Assembly (NCBI GenBank): GCA_016927185.1
Contig: JAFGND010000035.1
Coordinates: 1 to 64,000, forward strand
DNA: 64,000 nt
Direction: 5' to 3'
DNA from: Candidatus Coatesiibacteriota bacterium
Lineage (GTDB): Bacteria; JAFGND01
A program made the position numbers and the translations under genes. Under the pieces are notes generated by a model. The model saw only the letters and a list, made by a program, of their open reading frames with translations, searched no databases and was not told the DNA's origin. Position 1 is the first letter of the stretch, and each line of letters starts with the position of its first letter. Positions 7,934 through 17,180 of this stretch are shown in pieces.

Positions 7934-8830
7934 TTATGGAACAGTTCTCTTGCCGTGGCCTTTTTCAGGCCTTCCAGGAGAATTATCAAATTCCTCTATA
8001 ACAAAATATAGTGCAGTTATAAAATTTCTCTTGAACTTGCCATGAAAATGACTATGTGCTCCATTTGAATATTCAATCCATTGCTTTTCTATATCACTCA
8101 AATCAGGATTGAGAGGGTCTATCAAATAACATATACAACGCAATTCATAAGATACTACATCAAGAAAAACGACATTGGTAACAGGATTTTCCATGACATT
8201 CAGAAATGTATGTGTCTGAAAAGAAGGAGTTGTATATAATTCTAATGAAATCAAAGCTCTTCTATCCCATAATTCGGGTTTCTTGTAATTTTGGAGAAGA
8301 AGCTCTATTTTTTTCTTTCTTTTCTGCATATCTTTATCGTCAGCTGAATCATACTGCCTGAATTCTTCTATTCTCTCTTTCAAAAGTTTTTGTTCAGGAA
8401 CAAGTCCAGTACCTTTCACTGCATTGTTAAGAGAAAATATGCTATCTTCTCTTGCTCTTCCATAGCTTGCCACCATTGCGTTATGAGCTCCATCAAATGA
8501 AATTTCCCTGGATGCATTTTTATCTCCTTCAAACATTCTCAAGAAAATTCCAAGCAATTTTTGCCTGTTTTTTAAGTTCCAGTCAAGGAATTCATCGCTG
8601 TAGCCTCTTATAGGGAATTCCTTCCAGGCTCCATCAACTTTTGCATTGATTATATTCTTATCAAGTCTTGATATATCTACATTTTTATGGACTATATAGT
8701 TGTCTTTCCAGAAATCCTTAACATTCCCGGAAGGAAATCTGATTTCCTGTTCACCATACAGAGGATTGATAATAATTCCAAAGGGTAGAAAAGCCGACAT
8801 TTGCAGAATTTCCCTTCTTGAGAACCTCAT
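7934..8830 (-). CDS. Tat-exported protein of unknown function
   Basis: 298 residues. The N-terminus MRFSRREILQMSAFLPFG is a twin-arginine signal (R5-R6 followed by a hydrophobic stretch), implying folded export, often with a cofactor. The mature part is helical and His-rich near the end (NGAHSHFHGKFKRN), with several pairs of acidic and His residues that could bind metal. No catalytic family is recognised. AAGGAGG sits upstream of the ATG. The promoter area 8831-8950 has an ACTTGCCA element but no clear -10. Confidence 0.7.
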   Translation of the reverse strand: MRFSRREILQMSAFLPFGIIINPLYGEQEIRFPSGNVKDFWKDNYIVHKNVDISRLDKNIINAKVDGAWKEFPIRGYSDEFLDWNLKNRQKLLGIFLRMFEGDKNASREISFDGAHNAMVASYGRAREDSIFSLNNAVKGTGLVPEQKLLKERIEEFRQYDSADDKDMQKRKKKIELLLQNYKKPELWDRRALISLELYTTPSFQTHTFLNVMENPVTNVVFLDVVSYELRCICYLIDPLNPDLSDIEKQWIEYSNGAHSHFHGKFKRNFITALYFVIEEFDNSPGRPEKGHGKRTVP

Positions 8831-8955
8831 TTTTGAAACCTCCTTTTAAAAACGGTTTCTTTTCTGTAAAATGAAAAAAATGGCAAGTCCAATCTTGGAA
8901 TCAAAGATAATAAAACCTGTCTATTGCGAATAAAGAATATTTTTAATAAAACTAA

Positions 8956-8962
8956 CTTGACA
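8956..8962 (+). promoter_or_regulatory. CTTGACA box before the zinc-finger/accA operon
   Basis: CTTGACA followed by TTAAAA after 8-9 nt, 75 nt before the first ATG of the plus-strand operon that runs to rtcB. Confidence 0.4.
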
Positions 8963-9031
8963 AAAAATACTTAAAACTATCGACAAAAACTCCTTTAAAA
9001 GTTTAAATCCAAAAAAAGCTCGGGGGTAGTG

Positions 9032-9529
9032 ATGATTATTACATGTCCTAGTTGTGGTGCAAAGTACAAAATACCTGAAGAACGTATTTCTGAAAAAGAA
9101 AGTATGAGGGTAAAGTGCAAGAAATGCTCAAATGTCTTTACAGTTAGCCAGGAACAGGAAAAAGAGAAAGTTGTTCTTGACAAGATTGCAGAACAAAGCA
9201 AGGATACTAAAACTTCTCCAGCAGCAACACAGGAAACAGATGAAAAAAAGAAAAGTGAATTTGAATCTTTCCTTGAAGCATTACCTCCCCAAGAAAGAAA
9301 AGCCCACATGGATGCTAGAAGATTGGCAAGAGTACTAGCGTCTGATATAGTAGCATACAATAAAGAGAAGATAGAGAAAGGAAGAAAAGACAGTAATCTT
9401 GTTGAAGTCTTGAAACCAGAAATAAGGAAATCATGGTCATTATATAAAAGACGAATCCCTCCTCAAATTATTGATAAAACTGATTATTTCCTGGAAGCCT
9501 TAAACGAAATAGTACTTGGAGAAAAATAA
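9032..9529 (+). CDS. MJ0042-type zinc-finger protein
   Basis: 165 residues. The N-terminal zinc ribbon has two Cys pairs (CPSCGAKYKIPEERI ... VKCKKCSNVFTV), the MJ0042/putative-regulator finger common in diderm bacteria. A charged linker (residues 45-75) leads to a helical C-terminal domain with LPPQERKAHMDARRLARVLA, seen in other zinc-ribbon proteins of uncertain role. GGGGG lies 5 nt upstream of the ATG, favouring it over the GTG three bases earlier. It lies 3 nt before accA, so the two are probably co-transcribed. Function is unknown; a DNA- or protein-binding role is an inference. Confidence 0.75.
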   Translation: MIITCPSCGAKYKIPEERISEKESMRVKCKKCSNVFTVSQEQEKEKVVLDKIAEQSKDTKTSPAATQETDEKKKSEFESFLEALPPQERKAHMDARRLARVLASDIVAYNKEKIEKGRKDSNLVEVLKPEIRKSWSLYKRRIPPQIIDKTDYFLEALNEIVLGEK

Positions 9530-9532
9530 ATA

Positions 9533-10492
9533 TTGGAAAATGTATACCTTCCATTTGAAAAACCGCTTGTTGAGTTATCAAATAGAATTCAGGCTTTAAA
9601 GGAATTACCAAATTCAGAAGACTATAAAACAGAGATATTACGTTTAGAAAAAACTGCCAACAGATTAAAAGAGCAATTATATACAAATCTCACTCCTTAC
9701 CAGAAGGTCCAAATTGCCAGACATATCAAACGACCATATACACTTGATTACCTGAAGATATGGCAGGCAGAATTTATTGAATTGCATGGCGACAGACATT
9801 ATGCCGATGATTCAGCAATAATAGGCGGCTTTGCTACCATAGACGACAAGAAACTTATGCTTATTGGACATCAAAAAGGAAGAACTCTTCAGGAAAGAAC
9901 TTTCAGGAATTTTGCAATGGCAAATCCAGAAGGATACAGGAAAGCACTGAGATTAATGAAACTTGCAGAAAAAATGAGATTACCAGTATTGTGTATGGTT
10001 GATACTCCTGGTGCTTATCCTGGAATTGGCGCAGAAGAAAGAGGTCAAGCAGAAGCAATTGCGGTTAATCTCAGGGAAATGGCACTCATAAAGGTTCCAA
10101 TTATTATTTCTGTCATAGGAGAAGGTGGTTCAGGAGGCGCGCTTGGGATTGGAGTTGGAAACAGGATATTAATGCTTGAACATTCTATCTACTCAGTCAT
10201 TTCACCAGAAGGTTGTGCAGCAATTCTGTTCAGGGATCAGGCAAAAGTGGAAGATTCAGCAAATGCATTGAAATTAACCGCTCAGAGCTTGCTTAAACTG
10301 GGAGTTATTGATGAGATAATAGCAGAGCCTCTTGGAGGGGCTCATAATGATTGGCAAACTACTGCAGATAACTTGAAAAAGTCGATTTTGAAGAATCTCA
10401 AGCATTTGTCTCATCTAGAAGGTTCGGTACTAAGCAAGCAGAGAATTGATAAATTCCTTTCAATGGGGGAATTTTCAGAACCTTATCTTTAA
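9533..10492 (+). CDS. accA: Acetyl-CoA carboxylase carboxyltransferase subunit alpha
   Basis: AccA pairs with AccD to move CO2 from biotin to acetyl-CoA, giving malonyl-CoA for fatty-acid synthesis. 319 residues, the usual length. It has the N-terminal helical domain, ARHIKRPYTLDYL, FGMANPEGYRKALRLM-like (here NFAMANPEGYRKAL), the oxyanion-hole glycines IGEGGSGGALGIGVG and SVISPEGCAAILF. The start is TTG; GGAG lies about 10 nt upstream inside the preceding gene. accD is not in the window. Confidence 0.96.
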   Translation: MENVYLPFEKPLVELSNRIQALKELPNSEDYKTEILRLEKTANRLKEQLYTNLTPYQKVQIARHIKRPYTLDYLKIWQAEFIELHGDRHYADDSAIIGGFATIDDKKLMLIGHQKGRTLQERTFRNFAMANPEGYRKALRLMKLAEKMRLPVLCMVDTPGAYPGIGAEERGQAEAIAVNLREMALIKVPIIISVIGEGGSGGALGIGVGNRILMLEHSIYSVISPEGCAAILFRDQAKVEDSANALKLTAQSLLKLGVIDEIIAEPLGGAHNDWQTTADNLKKSILKNLKHLSHLEGSVLSKQRIDKFLSMGEFSEPYL

Positions 10493-10495
10493 TCA

Positions 10496-10915
10496 ATGAA
10501 AGATTCAGGTTATAAATATCTCGAGCAGACTGCTGATGCAAGGATTTTTGTTTGGGCAGATGATTTCATTTCACTTCTTAAAGAAGCTGCACAAGGAGTG
10601 ATTAATTTAATTATAGACACAAAAAAAATTGAACCCAAGGCAGAGATTGATATAGAAATTGAAGGTAAAGATAATGAGGAAATTTTATTTAATTTATTAT
10701 CAGAGATTCTTTATATAATTGATAGCAAGAGCTTCATCATGAAAGAAATAACTATGATAGATATAAATAACGGAACAGCAATTATTCACCTGATTGGTGA
10801 TAATACTGAGAATTATGTTTTCCAGGGAGAAGTCAAAGCAATAACATATCATGATTTTTTTGTAGAAAGGACTTTGAAAGGCAATTATACATCTCAGGTG
10901 GTTGTTGATTTATGA
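10496..10915 (+). CDS. Archease, RtcB ligase activator
   Basis: 139 residues matching the archease family. It has the N-terminal YKYLEQTADARIFVWADD (family pattern Y-x-x-x-x-H/Q-T-A-D), a central FNLLSEILYIIDS and the C-terminal KAITYHDFFVERTLKG with the conserved acidic metal-binding residues. Archease speeds guanylylation of RtcB and allows multiple turnovers. It overlaps rtcB by ATGA, an operon known in archaea and many bacteria. It starts 3 nt after accA. Confidence 0.92.
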   Translation: MKDSGYKYLEQTADARIFVWADDFISLLKEAAQGVINLIIDTKKIEPKAEIDIEIEGKDNEEILFNLLSEILYIIDSKSFIMKEITMIDINNGTAIIHLIGDNTENYVFQGEVKAITYHDFFVERTLKGNYTSQVVVDL

Positions 10916-12315
10916 AACAGATTAATCAGGCAGAATACAGAATTGAACCATATGGGGATATGAGAGTCCCTGTCAATATCTTTGCAAATAAGAATCTGTT
11001 ACAGAATATGGAAAAGGATAAGGCAATAGAGCAAGCAATAAATGTCTCTACTCTTCCAGGAATTATCTATGCCAGCTTGATGCTTCCTGATGCTCATCAA
11101 GGATATGGATTTCCAATTGGAGGGGTTGCTGCATTTGATTATCATGATGGAATAATAACTCCTGGGGGGATTGGTTTTGATATTAATTGCGGAATAAGAC
11201 TGATAGGTCTGAATATGGAGATAGATGATATAAAGAAAGATTTAAAAATGATACATAGCGAGTTTTTCAGACAGATCCCGGTGGGTTTAGGACCCAAATC
11301 AAGTATAAACTTAAGTAAATCTGATTTGAACGATATTTTGACTGAAGGTGCAAGATGGGTTGTAAAGAATGGAATGGGTTTGAAGGAAGATTTGGAAAAC
11401 TCAGAAGAAAATGGTTGTATGGAAGGTGCAGATAGCAGGAATGTCAGTGAAAGAGCAAAAGACAGGGGGATTAATCAATTAGGCACATTAGGAGCAGGAA
11501 ATCATTTCATAGAACTTCAGAAAGTTGAAGAAATCTTTGATACAAATATTGCTTCATCTTTCGGAATTGTAAAAAAAAATCAGGTAACAATTAGTATACA
11601 TACAGGTTCCAGAGGATTAGGTCATGAAGTATGCAGTGATTATTTAAGGATTTTGCAGAAACCTGGCAAAAAGACAGGATTGAAAGATGGAAACCTTATT
11701 TATGCTGAATCGAAATCATTATTGGCAAAAGAATATTTTTCGGCAATGAAAGCTTCTGCCAATTTTGCATGGGCTAACAGGCAGGCAATAACTCATTTTA
11801 TAAGGAAAGTGCTTGGAAATTTTCAGATAAAGGAAAATGAAATAAAAGTTATTTATGATATAGCTCATAATATTGCCAAGATCGAAAAGCATTTTGGAAG
11901 GAAAGTTTTTGTTCATAGAAAAGGTGCAACAAGAGCATTACCAGCTTTTCACGAAGACTTGCCCATACAATTCAGGGAAACAGGTCATCCTGTGTTAATG
12001 CCAGGAAGTATGGGAACTTCAAGCTATATATTAGTAGGAGTTGAAGGATCTTTGAGAAAATCAATTGGTTCATGCGCTCATGGAGCTGGCAGGTTGATGT
12101 CAAGAAAGAGGGCGAAGCAGACAATAAATCAAAATAAGCTAGTTAATGAATTGAAACAGAAAGGAATAGAACTGAAGACTCCTTCATTGAAGGGAACTCT
12201 TGATGAAGCTCCTGAAGCATATAAGGATATTGAAGAAGTCGTAGAAATCTGTATTCTAGCTGGATTAGTAAAACCGGTTGCAAGGATGATGCCTGTTCTT
12301 GTAATAAAAGGATGA
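10912..12315 (+). CDS. rtcB: RNA-splicing ligase RtcB (3'-phosphate/5'-OH ligase)
   Basis: 467 residues. RtcB joins RNA 2',3'-cyclic phosphate or 3'-phosphate ends to 5'-OH ends using GTP and Mn(II), for tRNA splicing in archaea and RNA repair in bacteria. Visible signatures are LMLPDAHQGYGFPIGGVAAF, GGIGFDINCGIRL (metal Cys), GTLGAGNHFIELQ, SIHTGSRGLGHE and SCAHGAGRLMSRKRA, which carries the His that forms RtcB-GMP. The length and motifs resemble the archaeal/eukaryotic branch more than the shorter E. coli form. It is translationally coupled to archease. No RtcR regulator is nearby. Confidence 0.95.
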   Translation: MKQINQAEYRIEPYGDMRVPVNIFANKNLLQNMEKDKAIEQAINVSTLPGIIYASLMLPDAHQGYGFPIGGVAAFDYHDGIITPGGIGFDINCGIRLIGLNMEIDDIKKDLKMIHSEFFRQIPVGLGPKSSINLSKSDLNDILTEGARWVVKNGMGLKEDLENSEENGCMEGADSRNVSERAKDRGINQLGTLGAGNHFIELQKVEEIFDTNIASSFGIVKKNQVTISIHTGSRGLGHEVCSDYLRILQKPGKKTGLKDGNLIYAESKSLLAKEYFSAMKASANFAWANRQAITHFIRKVLGNFQIKENEIKVIYDIAHNIAKIEKHFGRKVFVHRKGATRALPAFHEDLPIQFRETGHPVLMPGSMGTSSYILVGVEGSLRKSIGSCAHGAGRLMSRKRAKQTINQNKLVNELKQKGIELKTPSLKGTLDEAPEAYKDIEEVVEICILAGLVKPVARMMPVLVIKG

Positions 12316-12420
12316 AAGCATAAGAATTCAATTCAAAGACATTGATTAATAATAATCTTACCTGCAAATCTTTAAAATGCTTATTATGAGCACATTAGCA
12401 CAAACATAATTCAAAAAAAG

Positions 12421-12453
12421 CTTGCTAGAAATGTCTGAAAATCATACTGTGTT
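12421..12453 (+). promoter_or_regulatory. Promoter of the mepA-like gene
   Basis: TTGCTA (12422-12427), 17-nt spacer, TACTGT: the best classical sigma-70 spacing in the window. TTG is 32 nt from the ATG at 12454 and 38 nt from the in-frame ATG at 12460. There is no Shine-Dalgarno, so the message is probably leaderless. Confidence 0.45.
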
Positions 12454-13305
12454 ATGAAAATGAGAAAGATATCTAATGTTGTCGGGAAATGTAGATTCCT
12501 GGTCTTGGTTTTAATTTTTATTGGCATATTGAATGCCCAAAAACCTTTAAACAATGATATTATAAGAGAACTGGAGAAAAGCAGCTCTAAAGGGCTAAAA
12601 ACCAGGACAACCAATAAAACTCACCCAAAGAATAATGTAAAAGAAAAATCAAGGATTAAAAAAACAAAAAAGAGGATTTCAAAGAAGAACAAAATAAAAA
12701 GAAGAAATAAATGGAAAAAGAAAAAAAGAATAAAGAAAAAACTACCTTTCAAAGCTTTCAAGAAAACTGCTTCAGGGGCACTAGGGCAGCCATTTAGAGG
12801 CAGATTAGCAGTCAATTATAAACTAAGACCTTCAAGGAATTATATCATAAAGAATCCTGAAAGACATTTCAATTATGGAACAAGATGGTTGATTTCTACA
12901 ATTGTTACTGCTTCTGCAAGATATAAAAGATCATTGGGAAAATCATTTACCAGAATTGTAGTTGGAGATTTATCGAAAAAAGGTGGAGGACCTTTGGGAG
13001 GACATAATAGTCACCAAAATGGACTTGATGTAGATATAGGGATACCCGCAAAAGGACTTCATTTGAAGGGTTTCACCAGTCTTCCAAACTCAAGAATTGA
13101 TATGAGAAAGACTTTGTTATTACTAAAAAGCTTTATAGATACTGGAAGAGTACAAGTAATATTCATTGATTCAGGAATAAAAGCTGGTTTGTATAAATAT
13201 ATAAATGATAATGGTTTAACGCGTTACAAGAAGTATCTTAATAAGTTATATCATGAGCCCGGTCACAGAGATCATATGCACGTAAGACTAAGAAATCCGG
13301 GTTAG
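12454..13305 (+). CDS. MepA-like murein endopeptidase (peptidase family M74)
   Basis: 283 residues with an N-terminal membrane signal (residues 13-28). A very basic low-complexity linker follows (about 56-104, almost all K/R/N/I), then the LAS-fold zinc peptidase domain. Metal ligands are in GGHNSHQNGLDVDIG (H184, H187, D192) and HEPGHRDHMHVRL near the C-terminus. MepA enzymes cut the D-Ala-mDAP cross-link of peptidoglycan. The basic linker could bind cell-wall polymers or nucleic acid; that is inference. The in-frame ATG six bases downstream (12460) is an alternative start. Confidence 0.85.
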   Translation: MKMRKISNVVGKCRFLVLVLIFIGILNAQKPLNNDIIRELEKSSSKGLKTRTTNKTHPKNNVKEKSRIKKTKKRISKKNKIKRRNKWKKKKRIKKKLPFKAFKKTASGALGQPFRGRLAVNYKLRPSRNYIIKNPERHFNYGTRWLISTIVTASARYKRSLGKSFTRIVVGDLSKKGGGPLGGHNSHQNGLDVDIGIPAKGLHLKGFTSLPNSRIDMRKTLLLLKSFIDTGRVQVIFIDSGIKAGLYKYINDNGLTRYKKYLNKLYHEPGHRDHMHVRLRNPG

Positions 13306-13319
13306 AACATTTATAAAAT

Positions 13320-15278
13320 GTGACTTATTCAAACAGTAATTTAATAATACTTCTATCATCCATAAGAAGGTTTCAGGAACAGATAAATATTCTTGGTAAT
13401 TCTCTGGGATTTGAAGTTAAAACTATCTCGGAAATTAACCAGCTATTCTCACTTCTCAAGACTACTGCAACGAAATTGATATTTCTTGAAAGTGAGATGG
13501 TTGAAGATAATTGGTTTGACATACTTCCATTCATTGCAGATCAGGATGTAATATTGATCGGTAAGCCATCCATTAATATTGGAGGAACTTGGGAAATATG
13601 GGAGAAGAATTTAGAACCAGATAGAATTTATCAATATCTAAAGCAGCATTTAAATTATATCGAAACCAAGAAATCAAAGAAATACCTGGATCTGATTTTT
13701 GAAAATGCGAGAGATTCAATAGTTTTTACAGAACTCGAATCCAAGAAATTATATGTGTTGAGCAGAACAAGCACAAGTTTGTTAGGATGGACTAAGGAAG
13801 AACTTGAGAATGCTGATTCTGAAAAATTTCTTGCTTCAGTTCATCCAGAAGATAGAGATATTATAATAGATGCGAGAATAAGGATAAATGAAATTCTTGC
13901 AAGGAGATATAAAACAGGTTTCTCAGTAACATACAGGATTTTTTCAAGAAATTTCAAGAAAGATAAAACCAATGAATATATATGGATAAATAACATTGTC
14001 TCACCTGTTTATTCAGAAGATGGAAATCCTGCAGGTTATTTACAGATTTCAAGAGATGTCACTGAGGAAATTGGCAGAAGAATTGAGATCGATACGCACA
14101 GAAATTTAGTACAGACAATGATGGATGCATTACCGGTTGGAATAGTCTTGCTAGACAGTAAAGGAAAATTGATAAGCTGGAATGCGAGTTTTTCGAATGT
14201 TTCTGAGCTAAAACCAAGAATAAATGCCAGTTTTTTTAACTGTATTGGAATAAATCCTCAAAATATACTTGATGCGAATGAACTTAAAAGAATCCTTGAA
14301 ATAATTGAAAATCCTGATTCATTAACAACAAGCAAGGAGTTTCATTTCTCTATACCATTTATTGACAGTGAAAAAGAGGAAAAGAATTTATGCATGACTC
14401 TTTATCCTGTGAATAAACAAATCCTTGTGGTTATAAAGGATGAAACAAGAGAAGTAAAGCAGCAGAAAGCTACTGAAATGCAGAAAGCACTTCTTATAGA
14501 AAGCCAGAGACTGGCATCAGTGGGAGAAATGGCAGCAGGAATAGCACATGAAATGAAACAACCATTGAATGTTGTCAGATTGAATGTTCAATTGCTTATG
14601 AGATTAATAGAAAAAGGGGAAAGGCTTGAAGATCATACTAAGGATATTTTAAATGCTATAGAACAATCAGTATTAGTACTTTCTTCAATCATTGATAGCG
14701 TAAGAAAACTGACAATTAATAGTACTAATTTGATTTCTGATAATATAGAACAACCATTGAGAATTGTTCATGTCAATGATGTATGTAATGAAATCTTGAA
14801 TATAATGAACAGGCAATTGAAACAACAACTTATAGAACTAGAGATAAAAATCGAAGAAGATCTAGCTGTATATGTAGTAGCTGGCATTCTAGAACAAATA
14901 CTTACCAATCTTATATTGAATGCAAGGGATGCACTTTTAAATGTGTCACCATCAAAAAGAAAACTCAAGATTACAGCATGTAAATGCAACGAGAGTTATC
15001 TCGCTTCAGTAAGAACTGCTGATATAATTGGAACAGATTATGCCTTAATAACGGTTACGGATACTGGAAGTGGTATTTCAGAGAGAATTCGCGACAAGGT
15101 ATTCCTTCCCTTCTTTTCAACAAAAGATCCAGCCAAGGGAGCAGGTCTTGGTTTATCAATATCATATAAATTAGCTAAGGATAATGGTGGAGATTTATGG
15201 TTTGAAACAGGAAGCTCATACACAGCATTCTATCTCATTTTGCCACTAGCAATTCTGAAGCAGCAAGTATCTATTTGA
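13320..15278 (+). CDS. Orphan PAS sensor histidine kinase
   Basis: 652 residues, no transmembrane segment. An N-terminal alpha/beta domain (1-112) looks like a degenerate receiver. A PAS domain follows (about 120-250, ending in the PAC-like GYLQISRDVTEE), then a second PAS (260-378) and HisKA with phospho-acceptor H410 in GIAHEMKQPLN. The HATPase domain has LTNLILNARDALL (N box), TDTGSGIS (G1) and GAGLGLSISYKLA (G2). This is the NtrB-like HPK4 style. No response regulator is adjacent. The start is GTG, 14 nt after the endopeptidase gene, without a clear ribosome-binding site. It ends convergently, overlapping tatD by 8 bp. Confidence 0.9.
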   Translation: MTYSNSNLIILLSSIRRFQEQINILGNSLGFEVKTISEINQLFSLLKTTATKLIFLESEMVEDNWFDILPFIADQDVILIGKPSINIGGTWEIWEKNLEPDRIYQYLKQHLNYIETKKSKKYLDLIFENARDSIVFTELESKKLYVLSRTSTSLLGWTKEELENADSEKFLASVHPEDRDIIIDARIRINEILARRYKTGFSVTYRIFSRNFKKDKTNEYIWINNIVSPVYSEDGNPAGYLQISRDVTEEIGRRIEIDTHRNLVQTMMDALPVGIVLLDSKGKLISWNASFSNVSELKPRINASFFNCIGINPQNILDANELKRILEIIENPDSLTTSKEFHFSIPFIDSEKEEKNLCMTLYPVNKQILVVIKDETREVKQQKATEMQKALLIESQRLASVGEMAAGIAHEMKQPLNVVRLNVQLLMRLIEKGERLEDHTKDILNAIEQSVLVLSSIIDSVRKLTINSTNLISDNIEQPLRIVHVNDVCNEILNIMNRQLKQQLIELEIKIEEDLAVYVVAGILEQILTNLILNARDALLNVSPSKRKLKITACKCNESYLASVRTADIIGTDYALITVTDTGSGISERIRDKVFLPFFSTKDPAKGAGLGLSISYKLAKDNGGDLWFETGSSYTAFYLILPLAILKQQVSI

Positions 15279-16068
15279 AAGATAATGCTTTATTAATAAA
15301 AGAAACACCATTTTCATAAAGTAATTCTGCAGTATATTCCAATTCTTTTTCAATAATTTCTGCGATTTTTCTTACAACCAGAGATACAGCATAAGGTTCA
15401 TTCCTTTTCCCCCTGAAAGGATTTGGGGTCAGGAATGGACAATCAGTTTCTACCAGTATTTTTTCTTCAGAGATCTCCTTGATAAGCTCATTTAGTTTAT
15501 TATTTTTATAGGTTATATTTCCTGCAAATGAGATGAAGTAATCCATGGACAGACCTGTTTCTAAAAGATTCAAATCGCCCTGGAAACAATGTAAAATTCC
15601 CCAATGAGGATATTTCTTAAGCAAACTACTCATCTCTTTTCCAGCATCCCTGCAATGGATGATAACAGGTAATTTTTTTTGTCTTGCAAACTCAAGCTGT
15701 TCTATGAAAGATCTTTCTTGATCGGTTTTTGGAGAAAGATTCCTGTAGAAATCAAGACCTATTTCTCCAATCGCTATCATTTTTTCTTGCTGCAAGAAAT
15801 TCTCGAGTGTACTTAACCATGAGGATTTGAATTCACTTGCTTCATGTGGGTGTAATCCTGCAGAGCCATAAATTCGCTCAAATTGCTTTGTCAGGAATAC
15901 AGTATTTAATGATGTTTGAAAATTGAAACCAATATTTATAAATAGATTCTTTTCATTAGCTGAGTATTTCTCATAAACACTTATCCTGTCATCATTAAAA
16001 TCATCCAGATCAAGATGACCATGTGTATCAAACAACGGGAAGCTATCGTTCCATTTTATATCAAGCAT
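15271..16068 (-). CDS. tatD: TatD-family metal-dependent DNase
   Basis: 265 residues of the TatD/YcfH TIM-barrel hydrolase family. Metal ligands are seen in FDTHGHLDL (HxH), GEIGLDFYR (Glu), VIIHCRDA (His), LHCFQGD (His) and VETDCPFL (Asp). Members are 3'-5' exonucleases linked to DNA repair and D-aminoacyl-tRNA editing. I start at the ATG at 16068, which has GGAG just upstream in the end of the glycosyltransferase gene. An upstream TTG/ATG frame inside that gene would add an unrelated tail. It is 2 nt from its upstream neighbour. Confidence 0.92.
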   Translation of the reverse strand: MLDIKWNDSFPLFDTHGHLDLDDFNDDRISVYEKYSANEKNLFINIGFNFQTSLNTVFLTKQFERIYGSAGLHPHEASEFKSSWLSTLENFLQQEKMIAIGEIGLDFYRNLSPKTDQERSFIEQLEFARQKKLPVIIHCRDAGKEMSSLLKKYPHWGILHCFQGDLNLLETGLSMDYFISFAGNITYKNNKLNELIKEISEEKILVETDCPFLTPNPFRGKRNEPYAVSLVVRKIAEIIEKELEYTAELLYENGVSFINKALSFK

Positions 16069-16070
16069 TT

Positions 16071-17180
16071 TCACTCCAAAGATCTGTAAATTCCAATATG
16101 CTCTTTTGCCGCTTTTTCCCAGTTGAATTTTCTTACCCATTCAATTCCGTTTTTTACAAGTAAATCCTTTTTTTCTTTAGATGTTAGTAACTCATTGATG
16201 CATTCTGCTAGTTCCTCATGCTTTCCTGTCTGGAAATACAAGGCTCCGTTTCCTCCCGCTTCTCTTAGAGACGAATTATTACAGGTAATAACTGGACAAC
16301 CGCATGACATAGATTCTATTACAGGTAAACCAAATCCTTCGTAAATAGAAGGAAAAACCAACATTTCAGAACTATTATATAAATTAAGCAAATCTTCTTT
16401 ATTCACTACATTCAATAGCATTATTCTAGATCTTTCCTTGCTTTTTTCAAGATAATCAAGAATCTCTTTCGATTTCCAACCAATACCTCCAACGCAGATA
16501 AGCAAAAGATCATGTTTTTCTGAAATAACTTCAAAAGCTTTAAAAAGAGTCTTATGATCTTTTCTTGGTTCTATTTTCCCTACATGCAGTAAAAAAGGTT
16601 TTTCTATATTCCATTTCTCTTTTATAAATTGTCTTGCTGATTTCCTGTCTATTATTCTATAGAAGCTGTCTAATCCATAATTGACTACGAAAATCCTGCT
16701 TTCAGATTCAGGCATTAGTTCAATAAGATCATTTTTAGTAGAAACTGAAGGGGTGATTATGATTGAAGCTCTATTCCAGATCTTTCTGTAATTAGAATAA
16801 ATTCTTGAAATCCTCTTTGAAGATGTCTCAGGATAATGGATAAATGCTATATCATGAATAGTCACTATTGTTTTTATTTTTTGTGATGGTGGAACAAAGA
16901 AATTGGTATTATGGTAAATTTGTCTGTTAACTGTAAAGCAATCTAGTTCGGGTTTGTTGAAAAATGACCAGTATCTGTAGAAGGGATAAGCGGGAAAAGG
17001 AATACGTTTTTTTGAGAATTCTTCTTCAGTTCCTGAGGATTCAAATTTTCTGCCAAAATATAAAAAGGATAGTTCTTCTGAGGACAGCTGCTTCATCAAC
17101 TCTCTTTGAAGACTTCCAGTATATATTGCTATACCTGTATCAGGATCCTGAAGAGGCGTAATGTCAAGTACAAGATTCAC
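16071..17180 (-). CDS. Glycosyltransferase family 4
   Basis: 369 residues, GT-B fold. The N-terminus LVLDITPLQDPDTGIAIYTG is the donor-independent half. The C-terminal half carries VGKIEPRKDHKTLFKAFE and the GT4 donor-site signature PSIYEGFGLPVIESMSCGCPV (E-x7-E). It probably transfers a sugar from a nucleotide donor to a growing surface glycan. It overlaps the GT2 gene upstream by 4 nt. With the GT2 and the LpxL-like acyltransferase it suggests lipopolysaccharide or lipooligosaccharide assembly. Confidence 0.9.
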   Translation of the reverse strand: MNLVLDITPLQDPDTGIAIYTGSLQRELMKQLSSEELSFLYFGRKFESSGTEEEFSKKRIPFPAYPFYRYWSFFNKPELDCFTVNRQIYHNTNFFVPPSQKIKTIVTIHDIAFIHYPETSSKRISRIYSNYRKIWNRASIIITPSVSTKNDLIELMPESESRIFVVNYGLDSFYRIIDRKSARQFIKEKWNIEKPFLLHVGKIEPRKDHKTLFKAFEVISEKHDLLLICVGGIGWKSKEILDYLEKSKERSRIMLLNVVNKEDLLNLYNSSEMLVFPSIYEGFGLPVIESMSCGCPVITCNNSSLREAGGNGALYFQTGKHEELAECINELLTSKEKKDLLVKNGIEWVRKFNWEKAAKEHIGIYRSLE

